Below, one piece after another: positions 1 to 5,103 of a stretch of DNA of 5,103 bases; position 1 is the first letter of the stretch, and each line of letters starts with the position of its first letter. The stretch is from an uncultured Lachnospiraceae bacterium. GTDB lineage: Bacteria > Bacillota > Clostridia > Lachnospirales > Lachnospiraceae. The notes below the pieces were generated by a model that saw only the letters and a program-made list of their open reading frames with translations, searched no databases and was not told the DNA's origin. The translations under genes and the position numbers were made by a program. Where the stretch lies: the NCBI GenBank assembly GCA_947305345.1, contig CAMZDH010000062.1, forward strand, positions 1 through 5,103. Direction: 5' to 3'.

Positions 1-730
1 TGAACTTGCCGATCATGGAATGCTCGGAAGTGCCGATCAGGTACAGGTCCTCGCCTTCGATCTTGTACATCATCGCGTCCATCTCCGCAAAGCTCATGAC
101 GCCGGTGACGACGTCGGAGCGGATCATGAACGGCGGCACCACATAGGTGAAGCCGCGGTTGATCATGAAATCGCGGGCGTAGGCGATGACCGCGGAATGC
201 AGCCGCGCAATGTCGCCCATTAAATAATAGAAGCCGTTGCCGGCCACGCGCCGCGCGGCGTCCAGGTCGATGCCGTTGAAGCGTTCCATGATCTCGGTGT
301 GGTACGGGATCTCGAATGAAGGCACGACGGGTTCACCGAACTTCTCGATCTCCACGTTTTCGGAGTCGTCCTTCCCGATCGGGACCGACGGGTCAATGAT
401 GTTCGGAATGATCATCATGCGCTTTAACAGCTCTTCCTCGACCGTTTTTTCCTCTGCGGACAGTTCGTCAATGCGCGCGCCGTCGGCGGCGACCTCTTCC
501 TTCACCGCATTGGCTTCATCGCGCTTTCCCTGTCCCATCAGAGAACCGATCTGTTTTGACAGGCGGTTCCGCTTCGCACGAAGGTCTTCCACTTCGACCT
601 TGATCTCGCGGTTCCTCTGATCCAGCGCGAGCACTTCATCGACGAGCGGCAGTTTCTGATCCTGAAACTTTTTCCGGATGTTTTCCCGGACCGCTTCTGG
701 ATTTTCCCGTACAAATTTGATGTCTAACAT
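1..730 (-). CDS. serS: Seryl-tRNA synthetase, N-terminal part (runs off the window)
   Basis: This class II enzyme activates serine with ATP and charges tRNA-Ser (and tRNA-Sec) in the cytosol. The first 243 residues are visible, out of about 425 usual for the family. The protein opens MLDIKFVREN, the standard SerRS start. Residues about 25-105 are charged and heptad-like, as expected of the long antiparallel coiled-coil arm that grips the tRNA-Ser extra arm. The catalytic core follows, with a motif 1 region around 185-205 (RGFTYVVPPFMI) and the TSE motif of the serine site at T234-E236 in the string LIGTSEHSM. Motifs 2 and 3 lie beyond the edge. The ATG at 730 is preceded by GGAGAG at 5 nt spacing. 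The gene starts 25 nt after the zinc-ribbon gene stop, with no terminator between, so the two are probably co-transcribed. There is no room for a T-box leader directly upstream. Identification is firm; no frame break is seen. Confidence 0.96.
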   Translation of the reverse strand, partial: MLDIKFVRENPEAVRENIRKKFQDQKLPLVDEVLALDQRNREIKVEVEDLRAKRNRLSKQIGSLMGQGKRDEANAVKEEVAADGARIDELSAEEKTVEEELLKRMMIIPNIIDPSVPIGKDDSENVEIEKFGEPVVPSFEIPYHTEIMERFNGIDLDAARRVAGNGFYYLMGDIARLHSAVIAYARDFMINRGFTYVVPPFMIRSDVVTGVMSFAEMDAMMYKIEGEDLYLIGTSEHSMIGKF

Positions 731-735
731 AGATT

Positions 736-741
736 CTCTCC
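736..741 (-). promoter_or_regulatory. Ribosome binding site of serS
   Basis: GGAGAG on the minus strand stands 5 nt before the ATG at 730. It lies in the 25-nt gap after the upstream gene's stop codon and supports the chosen serS start. Confidence 0.8.
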
Positions 742-755
742 AGAAACGTATGATT

Positions 756-1403
756 TTATGCGGCTGCAAAAAGCGCCAAGCTGAGCACGAGCAGTCCGAT
801 CGCGCTGAGGTTGAACAGAAGGCCCAGGATCCCGAACGCGACCGAGCGTTTGCCGACGGCGCACAGGATGATGCCGAGCAGACCGAAGAACGCAAAGAGT
901 GAGACCGCCGAGATGCCGATCATCACGATCGGCACCGAGAAGCCTGCCGTGACTGCCCCGTCCGAGACGCTCGTTAAAAGCGCGATGATCACAAAAATGA
1001 TCGAAGCCAGGATGAACAGAAGGCCGAAAATGAACGAAAGCACGGAGAAAACCTTGCCGGCGGTACCCGTTGCGTGGCGTCCCTTGGAGATCTGCGGCTT
1101 CTGCGGCTGTGCCGGCTGCTGGTAAACGACCTGCGGCTGCACCGGCTGCTGGTAAACGGCCTGCGGCTGCGCCGGCTGCTGGTAAACAGGCTGCTGGTAA
1201 ACAGGCTGCTGGTACGCGGGCTGCGGCGCGGGCTGGGGCACAGGGTGAGGCGCGGGTTGAGGCGCGGGTTGAGGCGCGGGCTGAGGCGTTGCCTGCTGAG
1301 AGGCCGCCTGGATCAGTTTTGCGCCGCAGGAGGTGCAAAACACGGATCCGTCCGGAACCTGATTTCCACAATTTGTACAGAACCTGTCAATCCCCTTTCT
1401 CAC
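756..1403 (-). CDS. Zinc-ribbon protein with Pro/Gln repeat linker and three membrane segments (function unknown)
   Basis: 215 aa. An N-terminal zinc ribbon is formed by C9/C12 and C23/C26 (FCTNCGNQ and FCTSCGAK), the common 'zinc_ribbon_2'-like fold. Residues about 39-104 are a low-complexity linker, first PQPA-type repeats and then YQQPV/YQQPAQPQ-type repeats. Three hydrophobic segments follow at about 117-143, 157-183 and 187-212. There is no signal peptide, so the zinc ribbon probably sits in the cytosol on a flexible tether. This architecture is frequent in clostridial genomes and has no assigned role. The start is GTG at 1403, about 32 nt downstream of the predicted transcription start. 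Its Shine-Dalgarno is weak (GAAG touching the start), and no in-frame ATG lies nearby upstream. serS follows after 25 nt, suggesting a two-gene transcript. The frame is secured by the CxxC pairs and membrane segments; the overlapping 724-1371 frame has neither. Confidence 0.87.
   Translation of the reverse strand: MRKGIDRFCTNCGNQVPDGSVFCTSCGAKLIQAASQQATPQPAPQPAPQPAPHPVPQPAPQPAYQQPVYQQPVYQQPAQPQAVYQQPVQPQVVYQQPAQPQKPQISKGRHATGTAGKVFSVLSFIFGLLFILASIIFVIIALLTSVSDGAVTAGFSVPIVMIGISAVSLFAFFGLLGIILCAVGKRSVAFGILGLLFNLSAIGLLVLSLALFAAA
1092..1289 (-). repeat. Tandem coding repeats of the Pro/Gln linker
   Basis: Two adjoining repeat blocks lie inside the zinc-ribbon gene. From 1215 to 1286 a 12-nt unit (plus-strand form about GAGGCGCGGGTT) recurs and encodes PQPA, with near-identical copies at about 1248-1283. 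From about 1101 to 1214 the units carry GGCTGCTGGTAAAC, in 15-nt steps (YQQPV) and 30-nt steps (1111-1140 and 1141-1170 differ at only two bases). All units are multiples of 3, so copy number can change without breaking the frame. Confidence 0.85.
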
Positions 1404-1441
1404 CTTCGTGAATGCTCTGTGATCATGCGTTCTATCGCTTG

Positions 1442-1470
1442 ATTTTACCGCATTTAAACGTCATCGTCAA
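1442..1470 (-). promoter_or_regulatory. Predicted sigma-A promoter for the zinc-ribbon gene and serS
   Basis: On the minus strand the -35 element is TTGACG (1465-1470) and the -10 element is TAAAAT (1442-1447). They are separated by exactly 17 nt (1448-1464). Each hexamer differs from consensus at one position. The expected transcription start is near 1435-1436, giving a leader of about 32 nt before the GTG at 1403. It lies in the only sizeable gap between genes in the window. Confidence 0.72.
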
Positions 1471-1489
1471 GGTCTTTGAGGTTTTATCG

Positions 1490-1510
1490 TCCGGGGCTGA
1501 GCGACCCGGA
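1490..1510 (-). other. GC-rich hairpin after the TPM gene (weak terminator candidate)
   Basis: Arms at 1505-1510 (TCCGGG on the minus strand) and 1490-1495 (CCCGGA) form a 6-bp stem with a 9-nt loop, 11 nt after the TPM gene's stop codon. The position suits the end of the ligA operon. However, the minus-strand sequence that follows (CGATAAAACC) has no T-run, so it is not a standard intrinsic terminator. It could reduce readthrough, act with Rho, or mean nothing. Confidence 0.25.
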
Positions 1511-1521
1511 AACGGCCGTTT

Positions 1522-2322
1522 TCAGAAGCTGTGGCTGCCGCCGCCACCGCCGCCGCTGAAACCGCCTCCGCCGCCACCACCACCGCCGCCTCCGCCACCG
1601 CCGGAGGAGCGGATCGGCCGGTATTCCCGGGTCGTGCCGGTCTGGACCACGGTGGGTTCAGACCCCGTGAAGCTCGCGCGGGACGCGGCCAGGATCTCCG
1701 ATTCCTTCGCCTGTTTCAGGGAGGTCGCCGCATTGACGATGATGAACATGACGAGGAGCGCGATCGCGAGCGCAAGAAGCGCGTTGCTCGCGTATTTCAT
1801 CGGCTGCGCGATCTGTCCGCCCTGCAGGAGCGTCCGGATCTCCGAAAACGCCTCCGCGGCGCAGGCGTAGTACTCGCCGCGCGATGCATATGAATAAATG
1901 TTGTCCGCGATCGTGTCACCGCGGCCGTTGGTGATCGTACCGTGCGCCGCGCCGTCCGACCAGACCACGACCTTCCGAAGACGCATGTCGATCATGAACA
2001 TCGCGCTGCTTTCGCCGTGGAAGAGGCTTGCGAGGTAAGCCCTCGCGTAATCCTCGGCGTTCCCGTAGCCGTGGCTGCTTGTCGAATGGAACGCGACGTT
2101 TCCGAATTCCGTGATCGGGACCATTTCCTGTAAGAGCTTCTGCTCCTCGGCGGAAGTGAGCAGGTCCGCGTCGTCGTTCAGGATCGCCTGATAGCCCGTT
2201 TCTTCGTTCCGGTACGAAGCCGTATTCTCCCCATAGGACGCGGTGTCCGCATGAGCGGCGACGGCGCCGGACAGGAACAGGAACAGCGGAATGCAGAAGA
2301 AAAGGAGTCGAATCTTACGCAC
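1522..2322 (-). CDS. TPM-domain protein, secreted and membrane-anchored, with polyglycine tail
   Basis: 266 aa from the preferred GTG at 2322 (269 aa from GTG at 2331). Residues 1-25 form a signal peptide (MRKIRLLFF..., likely cut AHA|D). Residues about 44-169 fit the TPM fold (YgcG/Psb32-like family), with the recognisable stretches NDDADLLTSAEEQKL, GNVAFHST, FMIDMRLRKVVVWSDG and ADNIYSYA. A membrane helix spans about 178-200. The cytosolic tail ends in Gly14-Phe-Ser-Gly6-SHSF, the glycine-rich ending typical of YgcG-like proteins. Members have been linked to phosphatase activity (plant TLP18.3) and to photosystem II repair; the bacterial role is unsettled. GTG 2322 is preferred because GGTGG lies 5 nt upstream, the overlap with the preceding gene is then 8 nt (GTGCGTAA) as at the previous junction, and the signal peptide starts cleanly. 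It is probably coupled to the zinc-ribbon membrane gene upstream. Confidence 0.88.
   Translation of the reverse strand: MRKIRLLFFCIPLFLFLSGAVAAHADTASYGENTASYRNEETGYQAILNDDADLLTSAEEQKLLQEMVPITEFGNVAFHSTSSHGYGNAEDYARAYLASLFHGESSAMFMIDMRLRKVVVWSDGAAHGTITNGRGDTIADNIYSYASRGEYYACAAEAFSEIRTLLQGGQIAQPMKYASNALLALAIALLVMFIIVNAATSLKQAKESEILAASRASFTGSEPTVVQTGTTREYRPIRSSGGGGGGGGGGGGGGFSGGGGGGSHSF
1537..1602 (-). repeat. Polyglycine-coding GGN tract
   Basis: Twenty glycine codons (6 at 1537-1554 and 14 at 1561-1602), interrupted only by Phe-Ser, make a triplet repeat that appears as (CCN)n on the plus strand. The third base varies among C, T and A, so this is a mixed tract rather than a pure trinucleotide repeat. 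It encodes the tail of the TPM protein. Confidence 0.9.
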
Positions 2323-4009
2323 GGTCGCCACCCCCTCTCTTGCCGAACTGCGGGATCGGCCGGAAGACCGCCCGGTTGTGCCACCGGACCGCGTCGAACG
2401 CGCACCAGATGATCATCGCGAGCGAGATCCCCGCCGCGCCGTAATAGAAAATGTCCTGCACCGGATTGACGATCAGGATGATGATCGAAAGCGCAAAGGC
2501 AAGGATCGGCTTGATCAGCGAGCCGATCTTTTTCTTCGCCGGCGAGCTTTGAATGCCGCGCTTACGTCTGGACGATTTCACCATCGATGCGATGGTCCAG
2601 ACGATGACGGCAAGCACTGCGCCTGCAACGGCGATGGTATAAAGGACTTCCCTGTCAAAGAAATTAACGAGGATAAATGCGGCGATGATCGCCGCGACGA
2701 TGCCGAAAACCATGAGCACTTTTTTCAGTGCTTTCGACGTCTGCTTCTTCTGTTCTTCGGCGCCTTCCTTCCGGATCTCCTCGCGGGCCTCCGGCGTAGC
2801 CGCGGCCTCCGCCGCCTGCCGGCGCATCAGTTCCTGCTGCGTCATCTGCTCCACGTAAGCGAGCCCCTGGTCGTTCAGCTGGTTTTCCTGGGTATAGGCC
2901 TTGTTCATCTGGCTGTTGACGACAAAGAAGGAGACGACGGACAGGATGAGCGTCGCGATCAGCGCGGTGCCCGGCGTCAGCGTGATGAATGTATTAAACA
3001 GGAAAAACAGCGGAACCGCGGCGATGAGCGACCCTAAAATGTATTTCCAGAAGGCGATCGGGATGTCCGCCGAGATCTTGCCGGTTTCGCCGTTCACGAC
3101 CGCGTACGAGATTAGATTCTTCTTGCCCCGCACGCGGTTCGCGAGGAACCAGACCGGAAAATAGCCCTTCACCTCGGCAACGGCTTCGGTCGGGATCGAC
3201 TCCGCCACGGAAGAAGCCGAGACGCCGTGCGAGGAGAATGCGGAATCGGCCGCCGTCTGCTCCGCCATATAGTTTCTCGCAATCTGATCCGCGTCCTTTA
3301 GATAGACTTCGCTCGGCACATCGCTGACATCCGCGTAAAAGCCGCTCATGTAGGTCGGGGTAAACTTGTTCGCGCCGACTGCCCTGAACGGCGCGATCGC
3401 GTCGCTCATCACGTCCGAAAAGGAGGAGGCCGCATCGTAACTGATTCCCTCGTAGGTCGATGAAATGTACCGGCTCACCTGGTAATGATCGTGGATGACG
3501 TAGTCGCCCGCGCGGTGCGTGGTCTCGCCCGTGCCGCTTGCCGTCCCCTCCGCCCGGAAGGAGTAGATCCAATACGGCATGTAGATGCCGCGGAACTTTT
3601 CGATCTCCGTATCCGCCTTCATGTAATTCGGCGCGAAGACCGCGCGCCCGAGAAGGCGTTTATAGGCGGCCTTGCATTCGTCCTTGCCGATCCTGAAGGG
3701 GATGATGACCTGCGGCGCCATCTCGGCGTCCAGCCGGCCTTCCAAAAGCACCGACGCGCCGCAATAACTGCAGAACGTCGCCGCCGTCTCGTCGGTCGAT
3801 AAAACCGTGCCGCCGCAGTTCGGACAGGTATAGACGATCGTCTGATATTCGCCTTCCTGCGGCATGACGCCCGTCTCCCCCGAGGCCTGCACGATATAGG
3901 TCAGGGACGGGTCCTGCGGATCCATGGTCCTCATGCAGTGGTCGCAGGTCATCAGCTGGGTCTTCGGATCGAATCGGAGCGCTGCGCCGCAGCCGGGACA
4001 TTTATACAT
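2315..4009 (-). CDS. Double zinc-ribbon, six-pass membrane protein (function unknown)
   Basis: 564 aa. Two zinc ribbons open the protein: C4/C7-C22/C25 (CPGC...CDHC) and C62/C65-C80/C83 (CPNC...CSYC). A soluble region of about 100-315 follows, holding two similar aromatic motifs, YMPYWIY (143-149) and YFPVWFL (283-289). Hydrophobic segments lie near 323-344, 348-365, 431-451, 455-477, 497-517 and 520-541. A charged, Ala/Glu/Gln/Lys-rich stretch that may be helical (about 366-430) separates the second from the third. There is no signal peptide, so ribbons and C-terminus should both be cytosolic. Relatives are common in Clostridia and I recall some being labelled as PriA-like helicases because of the zinc ribbons; no Walker or helicase motif is present, so that name would be wrong. 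The ATG at 4009 overlaps the ligA stop by 8 nt and has a strong AAAGGAG site. The 3' end overlaps the TPM gene, suggesting the two proteins act together. Confidence 0.9.
   Translation of the reverse strand: MYKCPGCGAALRFDPKTQLMTCDHCMRTMDPQDPSLTYIVQASGETGVMPQEGEYQTIVYTCPNCGGTVLSTDETAATFCSYCGASVLLEGRLDAEMAPQVIIPFRIGKDECKAAYKRLLGRAVFAPNYMKADTEIEKFRGIYMPYWIYSFRAEGTASGTGETTHRAGDYVIHDHYQVSRYISSTYEGISYDAASSFSDVMSDAIAPFRAVGANKFTPTYMSGFYADVSDVPSEVYLKDADQIARNYMAEQTAADSAFSSHGVSASSVAESIPTEAVAEVKGYFPVWFLANRVRGKKNLISYAVVNGETGKISADIPIAFWKYILGSLIAAVPLFFLFNTFITLTPGTALIATLILSVVSFFVVNSQMNKAYTQENQLNDQGLAYVEQMTQQELMRRQAAEAAATPEAREEIRKEGAEEQKKQTSKALKKVLMVFGIVAAIIAAFILVNFFDREVLYTIAVAGAVLAVIVWTIASMVKSSRRKRGIQSSPAKKKIGSLIKPILAFALSIIILIVNPVQDIFYYGAAGISLAMIIWCAFDAVRWHNRAVFRPIPQFGKRGGGDRA
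2328..2332 (-). promoter_or_regulatory. Ribosome binding site deciding the TPM gene start
   Basis: GGTGG on the minus strand, at the end of a purine run (2332-2340), is 5 nt before GTG 2322. Counted from the alternative GTG at 2331, the best match (GAGG) is only 2 nt away, too close for normal initiation. The site lies inside the coding region of the upstream gene. Confidence 0.45.
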
Positions 4010-5103
4010 GGGCCTCTCCTTTCTCTAACGCGAGAAACGCCTCTTCCGAGATCACCGGCACGCCGAGTTCCCGCGCCTTTTTGTTCTTGGTCGACCCCGA
4101 GCTCACGTCGTTGTTGATGAGATAGTCGGTCTTATTCGTCACGGAGCCGGTCACCTTGCCGCCCCGCGCCTCGATGAACGCCTTTAATGCGTCCCTGTTT
4201 TCAAATGCGTGTACCGCGCCGGTGACGACGAAGACCTTGCCCGCAAGCGAATCTGCCGTCGGCGCGGACGTGGCCTCGACCGTGACCTCGGTAAGTAAGT
4301 CGTCTAAAAACGCGTTTTTCTTCGGATCCTGAAAGAATGCGACGATGTCCTCCGCGGTCGTTTCGCCGATCGACTCGATCGCGACGAGTTCTTCCGCGGA
4401 CGCCTGCCGAAGCGCTTCAAGATCGCCGTGATACTGCCGGTCCAGAAGCTTTCCGCTCGCGACGCCGATGCCCGGGATGCCGATGCCGAACACGATCCGC
4501 GCCATCGTCGTCTTCCTGGCGTTTTCCGCCGCGTCCCGGAGGAGTTCGAACGACCGGCGCCCGAAGCCCGGCATCTCCGAGATCTCTTCTTCGTAGCGCG
4601 ACAGCCGGAAGAGGTCCCCCGGCGTCCTGATGAAACCGCGGTCGATCAGTTTTTCGAGCGTCGTCTCCGACATCCCGACGATATTCAATGCGTCGCGGCT
4701 CACGAGCTGCGCGAACAGCTTGATCTCCTTCGCGCTGCACTCCGGATTCGGACAATGCAGGGTCTTCACGCCCGCCTCGTTCCGGATGAGCGTTTTCGCG
4801 CCGCAGACCGGGCAAACGTCCGGGATCGGCAGATGCCCTTTCTTCGTCCGGTTCTCCGCGATCTGCGGAATGATCATGTTGGCCTTGTAAACGAGGAGCT
4901 CGTCCCCGAGCCCGAGCTCGAGTTCCTCGATGATCGAAACGTTATGTACCGAGGCGCGGCTCACGACCGTGCCCTCGAGCTCGACCGGCGTGAACACCGC
5001 GACCGGATTGATGAGTCCGGTCCTCGACGCGCTCCATTCGACTGAAAGCAGCGTCGTGACCGCCATTTCATCCCGCCACTTGAAGGCCATCGCGTTCCGC
5101 GGG
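4002..5103 (-). CDS. ligA: NAD+-dependent DNA ligase LigA, C-terminal part (5' end outside the window)
   Basis: This enzyme seals nicks in replication and repair using NAD+. The visible 366 residues are roughly the last 55 % of a typical 650-670-aa enzyme; the NAD-binding domain and the adenylated lysine motif lie beyond the edge. From Met at 5090 as residue 1: the end of the adenylation domain reads PRNAMAFKW, with the conserved motif V lysine at K4. The OB-fold spans about 10-85, with SRTGLINPVAVFTPVELEG, SRASVHN and KANMIIP. The zinc finger is C93/C96/C113/C118. Helix-hairpin-helix repeats cover about 125-260 (MPGFGRRS, GIGIPGIG, ESIGETTAEDI). A BRCT domain ends the protein at about 284-359. 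'AFKW', 'KANMIIP' and 'NNDVSSGSTKNKKA' differ from the textbook AFKF, KAGDVIP and shorter BRCT loop, but I recall similar forms in clostridial LigA. The stop overlaps the next gene's ATG. The Met at 5090 is internal, not the start. Confidence 0.97.
   Translation of the reverse strand, partial: PRNAMAFKWRDEMAVTTLLSVEWSASRTGLINPVAVFTPVELEGTVVSRASVHNVSIIEELELGLGDELLVYKANMIIPQIAENRTKKGHLPIPDVCPVCGAKTLIRNEAGVKTLHCPNPECSAKEIKLFAQLVSRDALNIVGMSETTLEKLIDRGFIRTPGDLFRLSRYEEEISEMPGFGRRSFELLRDAAENARKTTMARIVFGIGIPGIGVASGKLLDRQYHGDLEALRQASAEELVAIESIGETTAEDIVAFFQDPKKNAFLDDLLTEVTVEATSAPTADSLAGKVFVVTGAVHAFENRDALKAFIEARGGKVTGSVTNKTDYLINNDVSSGSTKNKKARELGVPVISEEAFLALEKGEAHV
4016..4022 (-). promoter_or_regulatory. 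Ribosome binding site of the double zinc-ribbon gene, inside ligA
   Basis: AAAGGAG on the minus strand is 6 nt before the ATG at 4009. It is embedded in the last codons of ligA (Glu-Lys-Gly-Glu). The site fixes the start and fits translational coupling to ligA. Confidence 0.85.

Noticed and set aside
724..1371. Long minus-strand reading frame of 215 codons overlapping the zinc-ribbon gene
   Set aside because: It reads as Arg/Ala-rich low-complexity sequence with no domain, created by the GC-rich repeats. The frame at 756-1403 has CxxC pairs and membrane segments.
1400..1426. Eight-codon minus-strand frame (MITEHSRR) whose TGA overlaps the GTG start of the zinc-ribbon gene
   Set aside because: It could be a coupling leader peptide, but it has no convincing Shine-Dalgarno and no amino-acid bias; it is too short to tell from chance.
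1070..1442. Plus-strand frames with AAGKRPAAAP-like and LRLRRLLVN-like repeats
   Set aside because: These are antisense readings of the Pro/Gln repeat; the repetition is fully explained by the real gene.
1404..1521. Riboswitch or T-box in the gap before the zinc-ribbon gene
   Set aside because: Only about 32 nt lie between the predicted transcription start and the start codon, too short for a structured leader.
1412..1893. Plus-strand frames with polyproline or Ala/Thr-rich stretches
   Set aside because: Antisense shadows of the polyglycine tail and TPM coding region.
2291..3037. 248-codon plus-strand open frame
   Set aside because: Composition is Arg/Asp/His-rich without domains, and it lies wholly opposite the well-supported TPM and zinc-ribbon genes. 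Such frames are common in GC-rich coding DNA.
2315..4009. PriA-like helicase identity for the double zinc-ribbon protein
   Set aside because: Only the zinc ribbons recall PriA. No Walker A/B or helicase motif is present, and the C-terminal half is membrane-spanning.
4428..5045. 205-codon plus-strand open frame opposite ligA
   Set aside because: Arg/Asp/Glu-rich antisense shadow of a firmly identified ligase.
5088..5090. ATG as the start of a short ligase-like gene
   Set aside because: The open frame continues upstream to the window edge with PRNA, which aligns with the conserved LigA segment, so this Met is internal.

Overview
The window reads as ordinary chromosomal housekeeping DNA from a fairly GC-rich bacterium (roughly 55-60 % G+C by eye). 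The style of the proteins points to Bacillota, class Clostridia, and probably Lachnospiraceae or a close relative. The evidence is the LigA variant with an 'AFKW' core and a 'KANMIIP' motif, a TPM-domain protein with a glycine-rich tail beside a double-zinc-ribbon membrane protein, and a SerRS carrying a 'TSEH' serine-site motif. The taxon is inferred from remembered family resemblance, not from a search. All five recognisable genes lie on the minus strand, so they are transcribed from high to low coordinates.

Layout in the direction of transcription: (1) 5103-4002, the C-terminal part of NAD+-dependent DNA ligase LigA, with its N-terminus outside the window. (2) 4009-2315, a 564-aa protein with two N-terminal zinc ribbons, a soluble region and six predicted membrane segments. 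(3) 2322 (or 2331) to 1522, a secreted, membrane-anchored TPM-domain protein with a polyglycine tail. These three genes are chained by 8-nt start/stop overlaps and look like one translationally coupled operon. (4) A 118-nt gap (1404-1521) holds a GC-rich hairpin, a 12-bp palindrome and a very good sigma-A-type promoter (TTGACG, 17 nt, TAAAAT). (5) 1403-756, a 215-aa protein with one zinc ribbon, a Pro/Gln repeat linker and three membrane segments. (6) 730-1, the N-terminal 243 residues of seryl-tRNA synthetase, starting 25 nt after gene 5 and running off the window.

The window therefore holds parts of two transcription units: ligA-(zinc-ribbon membrane protein)-(TPM protein), and (zinc-ribbon membrane protein)-serS. 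The housekeeping enzymes flank three poorly characterised envelope proteins. Two of these share the plan 'cytosolic zinc ribbon plus membrane anchor', and the third presents a TPM domain outside the membrane. The neighbouring double-zinc-ribbon and TPM proteins are the best candidates for an undescribed membrane complex, though their function cannot be read from the sequence. I see no mobile element, CRISPR array, tRNA, rRNA, riboswitch or phage gene, and no gene-free stretch longer than 300 bases.
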